From Hymenochaete sp. R1 (Eukaryota; Basidiomycota; Agaricomycetes; Hymenochaetales; Hymenochaetaceae), in the NCBI GenBank assembly GCA_019400425.1, contig JAFREE010000008.1, positions 248,001-312,000 on the forward strand: a stretch of 64,000 nt of DNA, given 5' to 3'. Both the position numbers and the translations under genes were made by a program. Below the pieces are notes generated by a model. The model did no database searches, was not told the DNA's origin, and saw only the letters and a program-made list of their open reading frames with translations. Within the stretch, counting starts at the first letter, position 1; every line of letters begins with the position of its first letter. Of this stretch, positions 12,911-24,691 are shown piece after piece.

Positions 12911-15816
12911 ACCAGTGGTTCTCATTTCAATCGTCCCCTTCTCCCCCATCCCCTCCCCGGGCCTCGTTGCGGCGCTTCATTTCGAATTTAGGACTGCGAT
13001 TTAGTCGCGATTGAATAGGCTCGGTCATAGCCCGCGCCCAAGGGGTTTTAAGTTAAAGTTTCCGCCTCGTTCTCGTTCTGTACCAATACTCCTTTAAGGG
13101 GCTTTTGCTTCATGGCAAGGGCAACAAGGGGTGCGTGTGAGTGTGAGAGCGGGTGATGCAATATGAACACGACTTCGAGGGCATGACGACTATCTGATGT
13201 TTAATGCAGTGATAGCCATAACTTGAAAAGGACAGAAGGCTTGCACGGATAACTAGGATGAGAAGGCCCAGAGAATCCAAGGTCATAGAACGTAGTTAGT
13301 CGAGAGAGAATGAACGAAAGGAACGGAGGAAGGGCAGATTCATAAAGTAAGGAGGCTCTCTCACTTGCAGTATTCGTATCCGTATCAAGAAAAGGACCGA
13401 TCGGATTCGGAGGCTTTCAACTTTCACTGACGCTCTCAATTCACTCGTTCAACTCAGAACACGACGAGGCATGAGAAAAGATGACTGACTGACTGCCGAA
13501 ATTAAAAATTGCATCTCAGATTGAAGTTGAGGACCAGGACCCCAGAGTACTGCTTCTTCCCAAGTAAAGCAAAGACCACAGACCACATTTCAATCTCTGC
13601 CCTTCTCTCGTTAGTAAAGGTTCGTCCAAGATTCCCCTAACTGCAGAGCTGCGGGTACTTCTAGACACTCTGGAAGTAGAACCAAGGATTACGAAACTTC
13701 TCTCATATATGACGGTCTGTCGGTCTCCGAATTCGCAACACCCAACAAATACCGAGTAACCTACTTACACATGCTTGCCTTGCTTCCATCCTCCGCCAAA
13801 AATGCATCAGTCATTTCCACCTCTCTCGCTCTCATCGCCCATCGGATCCCCAAATTCCCATACGATCCTGAATGAATGCGAATGCCGCACACCGTTCCTG
13901 TTCTCTTTAGGTACCCCCTATCCCTCGATCTCCATCGTTCACCCCTTCGTGCTTCTCTGAGTTCTTTCGCGTTCTAGCCAGGCCCCCATCACCCATCATA
14001 CATAGGGAATCTTTAGAAGGCCTGAGTCCTCACTCGCGATATCGTGAACGGAGTATCGCAGTATCGCACGGAAATGCAACACCCGGAATACACGCATGCG
14101 CCACAAGCGGCGACCCTAAACCTTCCTTCGCACCATCATTGTTTATCCTCGTACCGGTGCCCAGTGCCAAGAAACAGATCCGTTTTGGGCCGTGTGCAAG
14201 TCCTCGGAAGAAGGGGGAGTCAATCTGATAAGTTTACCGTCGAAACCTGTGCTTCGCCAATGCCCCTCGCCGCTATCGCCCTTTCTGAAGGTCTGCGCTA
14301 TTTTTCGACTTTGTTCGACCGCGGATGACGCCTGGCTTCTCCTTCGGGCGTTCTTCAAGGATTGAGAATTCAAGAAGGCGTTCAGAGAACGGGTGCTCGG
14401 CCCAAGAGAGCGACAAAGTGTATGTGACGGTTGTGGGGGCCGACTCTTGAAACCTGCCTAGAAAGGTACGGAAAGAGAAGTGCGTAATCCAAGGAAAGGA
14501 ACCTCAACCCTAAACCGACTTCAAACCATTCCCGTCACGTTCTTGGTACATGCTCATATTCTCTCGGGGCGTGGTAGCGTGGTTCATTGAAAGCCTTCGA
14601 CATCACTTTTCACGTGGAGCCTATGAGCAAAATCCACATAGAGGGGCGAGTCCGAGAACCACGAAACGCTAGAGCGTTTATGAATACCGTTAGAACCGGG
14701 AATTCGCGGGACGTCGTGAAATCGGGAGGAGCAGAACGTTCGAGTACATCGCTTAAGCCCAGTACTACGTGACTACGAAGCCCACATCGCAGAGGCAGAA
14801 TCGTTCACCTTGTGATAGAGGGACCCTGCGCTCACCGCGTTTTTCGGAACGCAAGTGCATTAGATTGGAGATGGAGATGACGCACAAAGCATGCATGACC
14901 CAGTTGTATTGAAATGTAGGGACGTGCGACAAACGTCGGGCGACGACACCACCAAACGTCCATGTGCATTACTTCGAGAGCACCCACGAACTCCTGGAAT
15001 TTTCAACATAAGATACTATAACGTCTCTAAAACCGAACTTATCGAAATCCACGCGACCTGGCCAATTCATCGATCTCGTTTCGTTTCGTTTCGCGCACAG
15101 TGAGAAGATACGCAAGTCCAAGAGGTCCATTGGCTCCACAGGCCACAGGGACTCCCGCCGAAATGAACGCGAATAGATCTGCAATGCTAATCTTCGATCT
15201 GGTTCGATGGAAACGAGGTATGGATGGCAAATGGCCAGTCGGACCAAGGGGACCGCGAAAAAAACCCAACAGACCCCAATCCCCATTGGTTCCCTCCATT
15301 CCATACGGGCACACGAGACACGGGGTTTTTTGAAACCTGGATGGGCTTCTATTCACGTATTGGCAAAAAAGCTTCTCCACAACATAAGTTATGTCGAAGG
15401 TGTGGCGAAGACGAAGTGTATTCGTGTCGTTGGCGCGCGTCGGATTTCCCCGCGGGGATTCTTTGGTTGTTACTTCACCAACCAGCTGCGAGGTCCTTTC
15501 CCTTGGGTACAGAGCGTATGGCGAAACAACGTGACATCGATTCGGGAGCTGAGAAATGAGCGCTCCTTCAGATCCTCGGCGCAATACATATGTATTCGAA
15601 CATCCGACGCTGTGGTGTCGAGAAGGTCTTCCTTTTTTGCATTCTCAATCGCGCTCCGCTCATGTCACATACTGCCTCCTTCCTCCTTCACTTTCGCGGA
15701 AAGGAGAAAATCCAGGAAGGTAAAATCATTTGGCTCCAAGAATAGAGGAAATGCCGCCGCCGCACTTGTAGCGTAACTGTAACTTTGTCAGAACAATGAA
15801 AACATAAAAACATAAA

Positions 15817-15828
15817 GGGGGGGGGGGG
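15817..15828 (+). repeat. G12 homopolymer
   Basis: Twelve consecutive G downstream of the CTF8 stop. It is likely to vary in length and is prone to sequencing error. Confidence 0.85.
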
Positions 15829-15918
15829 CACACTACATGTGAATTTAATCTGTCTCACTCACCCGATCCATCGATATGGAAGACAGCGTATTGCGTGCGT
15901 ACCACGCCGACCCAAACC

Positions 15919-16573
15919 TCACGCCGTCTTCGCGGCGTTCTCAACGTCTGTACTGGTGCTCATCTTCACAACAGGCATCGGCCTCTTCGAAAATAGCAGC
16001 TTGCGCTTTACAAGCGCCACCACGTCATACTCGCATCGTAGTCCGGGAGACGTCGACTTACGTTCTGACGCGTATGTTTCCTTCATGCCGCTGGGTTCGT
16101 CCTCAGCGTCGTCGACGTCCATTGGAGTGGTAGCGCCAGCATTAATGCCGTTGTTATCGGCGGTATCGACAGGCTTCTTGAGGAGGACCGCAAGAGGTTT
16201 GGAGAGGTTGACGACCTTTCCCTCCAGAAAATTGTGGCCCACGAGCAGTGTTGGCTTGTTCTCCTACGATGTCCACACAATCAAAGCAAACAATTTTTTT
16301 TTTCGAAAAAATCGCCGAAGCCAAAAAGACAATCTCAAAGTCAGCTTATAGGTTCACACCACCCAAGAACAGACATCAAAGCACCAAAGTACGAACCTCC
16401 TCGAAACAAAGCTTACCCACAACCTGCCCCGACGCGTCGCCCTCTACCTGAAACGCGCCTTGCATCTCGAGAAGGACAAGCTCGTCCGTGCCAAGCTTCG
16501 CGAGCTGGGGTGGGAAAGTCGGGGAAGAACCTGACTGGGGTTGAGGAGGGGAGAGGTTTATGGGGATGATCAT
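15919..16573 (-). CDS. CTF8: Chromosome transmission fidelity protein 8
   Basis: Ctf8 joins Ctf18 and Dcc1 in the alternative clamp loader that acts on PCNA for sister-chromatid cohesion. Two exons join at a GAG/GTTCGT donor and a CGTAG acceptor. The first holds ELVLLEMQGAFQVEG and GQVVGKLCFEE, the second KPTLLVGHNFLEGKVVNL followed by SKPLAVLLKK. This is the conserved Ctf8 pattern of E-x-QG, then G-x-L, then the VGH...G core and the PxAVL strand. The C-terminal tail after an acidic linker includes the VALVKRKLLFSKRP segment often seen in fungal Ctf8. The start at 16573 (MIIPINL) is preferred; an in-frame ATG at 16681 would add 36 basic, Ser/Pro-rich residues. Confidence 0.9.
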
Positions 16574-17250
16574 TGGTGAGGTGGGAGGATGAGGAAGGAG
16601 GACAGGAAGGGACGAACGCGTCAACGAGGCGCGTTTTGTTGTGGCTACTTTTTCCCGTGCCTCTTGCTTCTTTGGGCGCATGGAAGCTGGTCTACGACTA
16701 CAACGTATAAAAGGAATAAATTTGCGCGTATCATTGTTCGGTGTATATTTATCATGTCATTTCACGTCATTCATTCCATCGAGGCACGTAGCGATCCATT
16801 AAAAAATCAAGAAGGGAAAGAAGAAAAAAGATGAGGTAGGAAATTGGGAAATGAAGAAAGGCAGTAATGCGTTGCGAAGCCAGAAAGTCGAAAATGCGCA
16901 AAGGAGCAGAAGAGGAGGAATAATACTGTATGCAAGGCTTCGTTGATGGAGTCACGAGCTGGGATGATTATGATGACGGTGAAAGGGATAAGGGGGGATT
17001 AAGTTGAAGGTCGAAAAAGGTGATACTGACAGTAAACGTAGATGAAGTGATGAAAGGATATCCAAGTTTAGAAAGGTTAATGATGGGAGCATCCAGTGTG
17101 AATGACGAACAATAACATCGTTGAATGAGAAGACTCGAAGTGAAAGAAGAGGCGAAAAAAGGATAGGAACTCGACCAGATATATGTACGACACTTGCCCA
17201 ACAGTCCAGCCCACCACCACTCAGAGTTCAGAGCTCACTATGCTCCCCGC
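16574..17250. other. Intergenic region, CTF8 promoter and 3' end of the PX/PB1 gene
   Basis: About 680 bp between two genes on the same strand. It must contain the CTF8 promoter and the 3' UTR of the upstream gene. No ORF with coding features and no repeat of note was seen. Confidence 0.5.
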
Positions 17251-20200
17251 TTACCCACTCAGCACATGCAACACCACCTTCGCTCCCGGCGCACACATCC
17301 TCACACACTCCTCCCACTCCCTCTCCCCAAACAGCACCCTCAACGACCCCGGCTCAGCTACACTCGCACTCCCATTACTGGTCGCGCTCGATACCGAACT
17401 TGATCGAGCCCTCCCACCCCCACCACCAGTCGCACCCGCAACTCTCGATGCATCCTTCAACGTCTGCACACGCCCCGCAACGGGTGGCTTGAACCCCAAA
17501 GTAAGGTTGGCGTCCAATTGTTGTGATTCTCCTTCAAGACCGCTCCCTTCGCTCGGTCCGTTGGCTCGTACTTCCGCCATAAGCCTTTCGCGCACCTTCT
17601 CGCGCACGCTCCCGAGCGACGCACCGCGCTCGACGCGGAACGCGACAATGTGGTCGTTCCACACCGCTTTCACCGCCAGCGTCTGTGTCTGACTCATGAT
17701 ACTCGGGCTCATCATGGGCGACGTCGGAGTCGACACAGAGGGAGAGATAGAGGAGAAAGTTGGAACGATGCTCGTCCCTGAGGCGGTGAACCCGAAACTT
17801 TCGTCCGTGTCCGTATGAGCAGATGTAATGGACTCGGGGTACGACGGACTCGAGCTCAACGATTCCCTGTTCTGTGGGTACGAGCGCGAGTCGCGATCCT
17901 GGAAGGAAGATGAAGAGGAGACGGAGATTGGAATGTCTGAGGGGAAGGTATCTGTCGTCATGACTGAGCACCGAGCGCTGACGGGTCGACCTGGGGATAT
18001 TGAGCGTTCGGGAGGTGTCCACGGGAGGTGGAATTGACCTGGAGGTCGGTTATGGAAGGGCCTTGGGAAATTATCTGGTTGCGCGAACGTGCCTCGTACG
18101 TGTTCCCGGCCTGGCGAAGATGGGCTGGTGGGACGAGAAGTTGGTGGCGAAATCCCTACATAATAAGAAAAAAAAGGGAAGGTCAGAAAGATTTCAAAAG
18201 GTGCTTGAGGGGATCAACGAACCGTAGAAGTAGTCATCCAAGTCCTCGCTGTCCTCCATTACAGTCATCTGACTCATTCGATGCTTTAGACTCGACCCTG
18301 CCGATGCAGGCCTCTGCAATCCCCTCCCAATAGATGCACGACTTAAATTCGCCCTCAGATCAGTCCCTGAACCACCCCGACGACCCATACCATTCGTAGG
18401 TGCGGCCGCGGGCGAACGCCTCGAAGAAAGTGGGACAATCGCATCCGCCGAGTCGGTCGTCATGAACGTCCGCACACTCGCCATTGATTCATGCGACCTG
18501 AACTGCCTCCTCTGCCCACCGTCGTTCTCGGTATCCGACAAGCCGTTCAAACGCGTATACAACATCGACACGTCCTCTCCTTCGTCTTCACCCATCACAC
18601 CTGAAGCTGTACTAGCCGAAGCGAACGACGCCATGCTGTCTCTCGAAAAGCCGCTCTGCGTTGAAGGCGAAGATGAGGGTGAGGGTGACGTAGCGCCGCC
18701 ACCTGTCAATGCCCTCAACGCGTCTGCGTGAGCTGCTGCCGCGCGAGCCCTTGACACCGGCGTCTTGCTCCTGTTTCCAACCGTCCCACCACTCGCCCCC
18801 GAGCTACTCGTACCTGTCGACCCCCACGAATCGCCCGTTCCGGTCGTGCTCATGCTCGTAACCGACCGCGCGTCAAAGTCCACAGGTATGACCGCACTGC
18901 GATTGCGGTCTTGCGTCGTCAATGAGCGCCCGCTCATGCTTGCGCTCGATGCGTTGAAAGGAGACGCAGCCCCAGGGAATCCAAACGAGCTGAGCGTGAA
19001 GGCGCTCGTGGATCGATTGTGCTTCTTCTTCGAGCCCGGGGCTGAGCCATTCGGCGCATATATGCGTCCTTCTCCCGACTCAGGTGCAGGTGCACTCTTA
19101 CTCCAGTATCCATACTCATCCGAATGCCCCGAATGTCCAGAGTGCTCTGAATACGCGCCGTCACCCTCGGTCTCCGTATCTGACTCATCTTCCTCCCTTA
19201 TCGTAAGATCCTGCAATCCCCGTTTGCCTTCCCGCGGGATAATATGCGGATGGTCATGATGCCCACGGGCATGGGGCTCTGAGATGCCCCCCACTCCGAA
19301 GGAATTGTCTCCCTCGTCGTTGGTGCTATGTCCGAAAAGCGGCAGGTTCTCGCCTTCTTCGAGGCTGACAATGATAGGTCCATGGAGGCTTATGCGTTCA
19401 CCATCCATATCCACATCCACATCTTTCCCTTTCCCTCTCCCATCGTAAGCAGGCCTGCGTTGTGGAGAACCCAAAGAAGATTCGGATGCCGTCTCGCCTT
19501 CATCGCTGCCCGATGCCGAAGCAGGTCCATTGCGCATCGCCGGAGCTTGCGGGGTTGTCGGACGATCGGTGGGTGAAGAGGGGTGGTTGGGTCTAGGCTT
19601 GACGAAATTCCCACCAGCCGGCGCGGACACGGGAGGGCGCGAAGGGCTCGGGATATCGAGAGAGCCGCCGCGTGTTGTGTAGGTTCCATGAGAAGGCGCA
19701 TTCGCATTTGGGTTATCTAAGGTTTGCGCTCGTCTGCGTCCCGTAATCTCCGCTGATTGTGTATTTGTATTTGCATTGCCGTCGCTGTGTGTAGGGAAGT
19801 TGGGTGAGTTTGGTGGGAACATGGTCACACCTTGCATGTTTGCGGGTCTGCGCGGGCCTTTGTGCGCCAGAGACGAAGGTGAGTCGGAGGGGGCTGTGTG
19901 CGTTGACGGCAATTGTAACGAGATATTGCTCGCACTGAAGTACATCCCACCGCCATTAGTCACACCCGAAAACACGCTGCTCGCCCTCGACGCAAATGAT
20001 TCTGACCTATTTCTTCCGTGACCATTCGAGCTCGCGCTGTTCCGCCTTTCAATCTCATTGATCTTGACGAGCCTGTCGTGGTCCCTTCTCCAGAAGCCGA
20101 AGAAATCTCTAACAATGCGGAGCTCCCTCAACTCTTGAATCAGCATAGGAACGTCTCCTTCCTCCCTCAGCAGAGCCTCAATGAGCGCTTCGAACTCCTT

Positions 20201-20929
20201 TGCCCTCCCTTCGATCGTCTCTCGACTCGCTCGAAATAGCGTCCCTTTCTTCGTCAGCCTCGGTAACAACCCAAGCCCATGCACGTCCTTTGCGATCGAG
20301 TGTGGATCCGGCCCAGGCGGAAGCGATTCGAAAGACGCAGCGCGATGCAAGCGACGGACAGGATCCGGGTCCGCATGTGTGTACACCCCGTTCTTCTTTA
20401 CGCCTTTCCCCGCAAGCAACCGTGTCCGCTTCTCACGCGCCATGATCGTATATTGTGTCTCAAGCGTGTCTTGGAAGATGAGACAATCTTCCCAACGACG
20501 CCAGACCTCGTACGACGTCGTTAGAGGGACTGTGGAGGCATCGTCTGGAATGGACGTGAGAGAAGGTGCGAGGGAGAAGGTGGGAGATGTGGGAGAAGGC
20601 GTATAGGGTGATCCTGTGTATGTGATAGAACCTGCGGAACCGGAGGATGAAGATTCGTTGGAGAGGCGTGAATAGGTTGAGCGTCGGTCGTGGCCGCGGA
20701 CGTCGCGCAGCGGGGTGATGAGCATCCCATAGCTATATGCGCTCCCTAAGAGAACTCAAGGAGTCAGATAAACTTGTAATGCACTAAGCTGAGGCGTTCA
20801 CTCACCATGCTTTTGTGGAGACAAGACTTGAACGGAGAAGTACCTCGGAGGTTGCTTGTAGACGGCACGCTTGTAAGCCTGAGTGGAAGGTGGTCCACCA
20901 TCTGTGCCCTGTAGGACGACGTCAGCCAT
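17251..20929 (-). CDS. PX and PB1 domain protein, probable polarity or phosphoinositide scaffold
   Basis: Three exons can be joined. The first (20806-20929) encodes MADVVLQGTDGG and runs into RYFSVQVLSP. The donor GTGAGT and acceptor CTTAG (exon 2 from 20755) restore the frame to SAYSYGMLITPL. Together these form the start of a PX domain, interrupted by a Ser-rich insert of about 60 residues and continuing with YEVWRRWEDCLIFQDTL (the R-R-[FYW]-x-x-F signature) and helices to about residue 270. A long disordered Ser/Gly/Pro region follows. Residues near 1100-1230 resemble a PB1 domain: LAVKAVWNDHIVAFRV with a basic patch lysine, ending in KVVLHVL. Yeast Bem1 also pairs PX with PB1 but has SH3 domains, which I do not see here. 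The stop at 17251 coincides with a GGTAAGC that could also be a donor, so the end is slightly uncertain. Confidence 0.82.
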
Positions 20930-22371
20930 GTTGCAAGTCAAAGGCGAAGGCGGTGGTAAGAGGCAAAGTCAAAGGACACACGGTCAAGTTCTCTGGGCCA
21001 GACACCTGCATAGTGCCCTAGTCGGACCTCGTGATTGACCGTTTACGTTTCCGAATGGCTGGTGAGCACAACAAAGACCAAATGCGATGCGATAGGCCAG
21101 CGTGTGTGAAATAGAGATATGAGGTGGCGCCGGAGCCGTGGACTGGCCAGTGACAAGCTGCGGAGGCTCAAGGTACAAATATAGGGTATGAGAACGACTG
21201 CGGTTGTCTGTGAGCAATAGAGTCGAAAAGAGAGAACATGATGGAGACATACGTTGAGATGACTTGAATGAGGCTGGGTGCGAGGAGGTCAGCCGTGCCG
21301 GGCAACAACTTGAACAAGGTTCAGATATGCGGTAGCTTTTGAGATGAGAGCACGCGGCGATATGAAGACTCTTTCGACAGTCACTCAGCAGCTCAATTTT
21401 ACTGGAGAGAATGCGGCGAGTGGCTATGGCGGCGACGAGAGCGACGACGAGGAGGAAAATAGGAAGAAAAAAAGAGGGGGAAAAGCGAGGGCGTAGGAGG
21501 AGAGCATTTTTGAGATGAAGTAAGTTGAGTCGAGAGAGAGCTGCTATTGTTCGACACTGCATTCCTCCGTGCGAATCTCTCCCTTACTCTTTTCTCTTCC
21601 ATTTCCAGTCTTGTCCCCCATCTCCGATCATTCCTCTCTCGCTCTCGGAACCAAAGCCTATCTTACACTTGGTCAATCAAAGACCAGAGGATATCCTCCA
21701 GTCTAGAGGCAACTAGTAAGGTGCATTCCAGTTCGGTAACACTCAAGAGCCAACCAGCCATCCCGTGTCGTGGCTGTGACCTTGCTTTCACGTGCTCAAA
21801 GCTTGCCATAAGTAGGAGTTTCGCACACAACACCAAACAATCGCGTGCGCGTGAATTTCCCTCTTTGAGTCGAACTTGAAGCTCTTCTGCTGGCTTACAC
21901 TCCGTTCAAGCACGAAATACTGTCATTGTAGGAGCCAGAACCGCTCTCTGGGCCAGGCCTATACAGAAACTCTCCCAGGCTCTATCGAGTCATCCCCCTC
22001 CTATTCACCGGTGACTACTTGAGAATGGACTTGAGCGCAAGGTTAGTCGCCACCTCTCCATTCGCGGAACCTATGCGGTAGATAACATCTTCACGAACCT
22101 AACATTTCAATCCAACATCATTAATATCGGACTTTCGGCCCTCGCAAGTTTTCCAAAGGCTTCTTCTGACAACAAGTAAAGGAGGCAAGTTGTTAAAAAA
22201 TGTACGGCACTGCTAATGTTTTCTCGGAGCTTCATCTTGTCAATCATCGAACTGCGTTTGACCATCAACAATCAAGATCTGTGTGCTTATCTACAGGCTT
22301 CGTAGAATTTCCCATCTAATTCATTGCGTTGCATACCAAAAATCTCATCGAGATAACATATTTCATCAAGC
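20930..22371. other. Intergenic region upstream of the PX/PB1 gene
   Basis: About 1.4 kb with the promoter and leader of the PX/PB1 gene and the 3' end of the coiled-coil gene. A CACGTG lies at 21789-21794. A - strand frame over 20984-21562 is low-complexity and has no partner exons. No gene was seen. Confidence 0.5.
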
Positions 22372-22761
22372 TTAGCTACTAGAATTCTCGTGCTCGTGCC
22401 CGCTAGAAACGGTACTAGAGCACCCTTCCTTATCCCTCCTCAAATCCTCCTTCCTCTCCCTCAGCACCTCCAACCTCCCCACAAGACCCCTTCGTACATT
22501 CCTCACCCGCCCAATATGTTCCTTCGCCGTCATCGCCCTCTCCAACTCATCTGCTTCCCTCACGTTCGCTTCCATCTTTCTGATCTCCTCTTCGACCTCA
22601 CGAATGTCTGCAGAGAGCTCGCGCTGCCGTGCGTTCTCGAGTTCTTCGCGGTCGAGGAGGGCTTTGAGTCGTTGGAGCTGTTCGTCGATGTGGGGGATGT
22701 CGTCTCGGGGGCGGAGAGGGTACGGACTGTTGAGATCTGGTGGTGGCGCTTTGCGACTCAT
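22372..22761 (-). CDS. Small coiled-coil protein, function unknown
   Basis: A single open frame of 129 residues with ATG at 22761. After a Pro-rich start (MSRKAPPPDLNSPYPLRPRD), residues about 25-110 are one long charged helix with heptad-like spacing (LQRLKALLDREELEN, IREVEEEIRKMEANV, RLEVLRERKEDLRRDK), ending in a Ser-rich tail. It may be a small subunit of a larger complex, for example cytoskeletal or kinetochore, but no family is recognised. Codon choice is like its neighbours, and the amphipathic helix is unlikely by chance, so I take it as a real gene. Confidence 0.6.
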   Translation of the reverse strand: MSRKAPPPDLNSPYPLRPRDDIPHIDEQLQRLKALLDREELENARQRELSADIREVEEEIRKMEANVREADELERAMTAKEHIGRVRNVRRGLVGRLEVLRERKEDLRRDKEGCSSTVSSGHEHENSSS

Positions 22762-23273
22762 GGAAAGTCTAAGTACACTGCTGAATGACCAAGGCTTGTA
22801 TGTGCGTGGAGTCTGGATACCAGGTATCGATGCGTTGGAGAATTGCGATGCGATGCGAAAGGTGTGTTGCTTTGGACCTCAAGACGACGAATGGCTTGAT
22901 ACGGAGCATGGGTTTGGGGAGTATGAATGTTCTACGTTATCATATATACCCTCCTTCATATTCAACTTTCATACCTATTTAAATGACCACCCTCGAATCG
23001 CCACATATTGTATGGATCCAATTTCACCCCCGATTTTCAAGGAAAACTAGACGGGGGAACCGCTTGTTCTTTTCTAAAATTAACTAGACACGAAGAAGAT
23101 AATATTCCGCGGACTTCAGTAACACTTTTATTTATTGACTTTGCTGTTGGGGATTATGATATTGCACTAAAGTAGTCATCTATGTTTAGAACTTGGTATC
23201 CCTTACCACCACTCCTCCGTTTCTATTTACCAAAATATGATAATGGCACATTAAAAAGCTTCAAGCGGTTGTG
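22762..23273. other. Divergent intergenic region, coiled-coil gene / tRNA-Pro
   Basis: About 510 bp, AT-rich towards the tRNA end. It should hold the coiled-coil gene promoter and the 5' flank of the tRNA. No other structure was seen. Confidence 0.4.
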
Positions 23274-23377
23274 GCCTGATGGTCTAGTCGTATGATTCTC
23301 GCTTCGGGAGAAGCTTTCCGCACATTTGACTTGTGTGATTTGCGAGAGGTCCCGGGTTCAATTCCCGGTTAGGCCCT
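23274..23377 (+). tRNA. tRNA-Pro (anticodon CGG) with a 32 bp intron
   Basis: Acceptor arms GGCCTGA and TTAGGCC pair with one G-U. The D-arm carries TGGTCTAGTCGTATGAT, and the anticodon stem is CTCGC/GCGAG with loop TTCGGG-T. The T-arm is CCGGG, TTCAATT, CCCGG, and the discriminator base is C. The anticodon CGG is followed by one G and then a 32 bp insert (23310-23341) at the standard intron position 37/38. A T-rich tract follows within 40 bp and can end Pol III transcription. The gene starts 164 bp before the ATG of the next protein gene on the same strand. Confidence 0.93.
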
Positions 23378-23437
23378 TTGGAGTTCTGATTGTCCTTTTA
23401 GAATTTCTTTTTTATTATTATTCATAATTCTTTTTCA

Positions 23438-24691
23438 ATGTTTCACAAACTCTCCCTCGACCCATCAGACTTTACAAAATGCATACAAGCAGTCCAGAAT
23501 CGCCAGTACCCCGTCAAGCTCGTCTATACATCCCATGAAAAGTGGCCTCGTCCTCTTCGCCGTCGTCGACAACCTCCAGGAATCCCAGATAAACGCCCTA
23601 TACGCATATCAGTGCTCGATTCCTCCTTCAACCCACCCACCAAAGCCCACCTCGCGCTTGCTCTAGCTCAACCCCATCCCATACCCTCCCATGATCCATT
23701 TCGAGCGCCATCTGAGCCTACTGCGACGTCCTCCCAACCATCTCCGATAACGGAATCAAAGGGGATCACGGACTCGGACTCGGAAACGCATCCCAGTAGC
23801 ACTGGCACTGGCACTAACGACGTCTTCGACGCGCATCTGCTCCTCCTCTCTGTCCGAAACGCGGACAAGGCACTCAAGGCGGGCGGTGCAAGCCATGCAC
23901 AGCGGCTTCAGATGATGGTACTCCTTGCGATGGAGATGGAGATGGAGATGAAGAAGGAACGGGGGAAGTCTATCTTTAACTCTAATCCAAACGGGGACGA
24001 AGACGGGGACGTGAACGTCGCAGTGGGTATCATCGACGAGCCGACCTTTGTCCGCAAGTCCAGCGTGTTACGGACCTTTCTTAAAGGACGACTCTCTGAT
24101 CTCTCCGAGTCTTCCCAGAAGGACGAGGACGCGGTATCGATGATAACGACGACGTCCGAGGTCGAGGTCGAGTTGACGTTCCAAATGGGTACGGACACTC
24201 TCATCCGGTTGCTCGATCCACGCTATTACGGTCCTCCTCAAACACCAAAGCAGAGCGAACGTACAGACTCAGACTCGGAGTCTGAACGGCTCGCCTTCAT
24301 GCAAGCCGCTCTCTCCGCTTTCTTCAGTCCACCGTCTGAAGGAGGAGACGGCTCACGCGTCGCTTGTGCACTTCGCTCCCCTTCTTCGTTCCCGCAGCAG
24401 GGCCAGCCTAGGGTAAAAGGCAGTAACAGCAACAGCACTAGCGATGAGGATAGTAACGACGATGAGATGAAGAAGATTCGAGAGTTAGCTGGCCCATTCC
24501 TCGACGCGAATACGGACGGGGGTGCGGGCATTGGATTCACGACCTTAAGTGAGTTCGAGATGGGTCTTAGTTCGAGTGAAGTGAGGAAATGTCGCTTGGA
24601 CGGCAGGAGGGAGTGGGAGGGGATGGTGCCGCGAAGTATTGCAGATTTCGTCGCTCGAGAGGGGTTGTACATCTCTTCGGTCGTTGTTTGA
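23438..24691 (+). CDS. Nucleotidylyltransferase, NMN-adenylyltransferase/Pof1-like
   Basis: A single exon of 417 residues. Residues about 50-68 read IRISVLDSSFNPPTKAHLAL, the nucleotide-binding motif of the HxGH nucleotidylyltransferase superfamily in the divergent form with PTKAH. Near the end, GLSSSEVRKCRL fits the second signature (ISSSxVR), followed by VPRSIADFVAREGLY. These two motifs and their spacing match NMN adenylyltransferase-like proteins such as yeast Pof1. The core is expanded by low-complexity Ser/Asp/Gly inserts, including an alternating Met-Glu stretch around residue 167 and Ser/Asp-rich stretches at about 95-125 and 325-345. A true NAD synthesis role is not certain, because the first His of HxGH is replaced (PTKAH). 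Confidence 0.82.
   Translation: MFHKLSLDPSDFTKCIQAVQNRQYPVKLVYTSHEKWPRPLRRRRQPPGIPDKRPIRISVLDSSFNPPTKAHLALALAQPHPIPSHDPFRAPSEPTATSSQPSPITESKGITDSDSETHPSSTGTGTNDVFDAHLLLLSVRNADKALKAGGASHAQRLQMMVLLAMEMEMEMKKERGKSIFNSNPNGDEDGDVNVAVGIIDEPTFVRKSSVLRTFLKGRLSDLSESSQKDEDAVSMITTTSEVEVELTFQMGTDTLIRLLDPRYYGPPQTPKQSERTDSDSESERLAFMQAALSAFFSPPSEGGDGSRVACALRSPSSFPQQGQPRVKGSNSNSTSDEDSNDDEMKKIRELAGPFLDANTDGGAGIGFTTLSEFEMGLSSSEVRKCRLDGRREWEGMVPRSIADFVAREGLYISSVVV

Larger units (their letters stand above)
11427..15918. other. 4.5 kb region without a recognisable gene
   Basis: This lies upstream of the 10644-11426 gene and downstream of CTF8. Short ORFs occur on both strands but none has splice-joinable neighbours, domain motifs or coding-like composition. 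It contains an ATTAC repeat (12891-12910), a CACGTG at 14611-14616 and a G12 run at 15817-15828. It may be a long regulatory region or carry non-coding RNA; nothing in it proves either. Confidence 0.5.

Noticed and set aside
15039..15776. Overlapping frames of about 180 codons on both strands
   Set aside because: They read the same DNA in opposite directions, have no domain motif, no plausible partner exons and no coding-like composition.
20984..21562. Frame of about 190 codons upstream of the PX/PB1 gene
   Set aside because: Low complexity, no motif and no splice link; it lies where promoter and 5' UTR of the PX/PB1 gene are expected.
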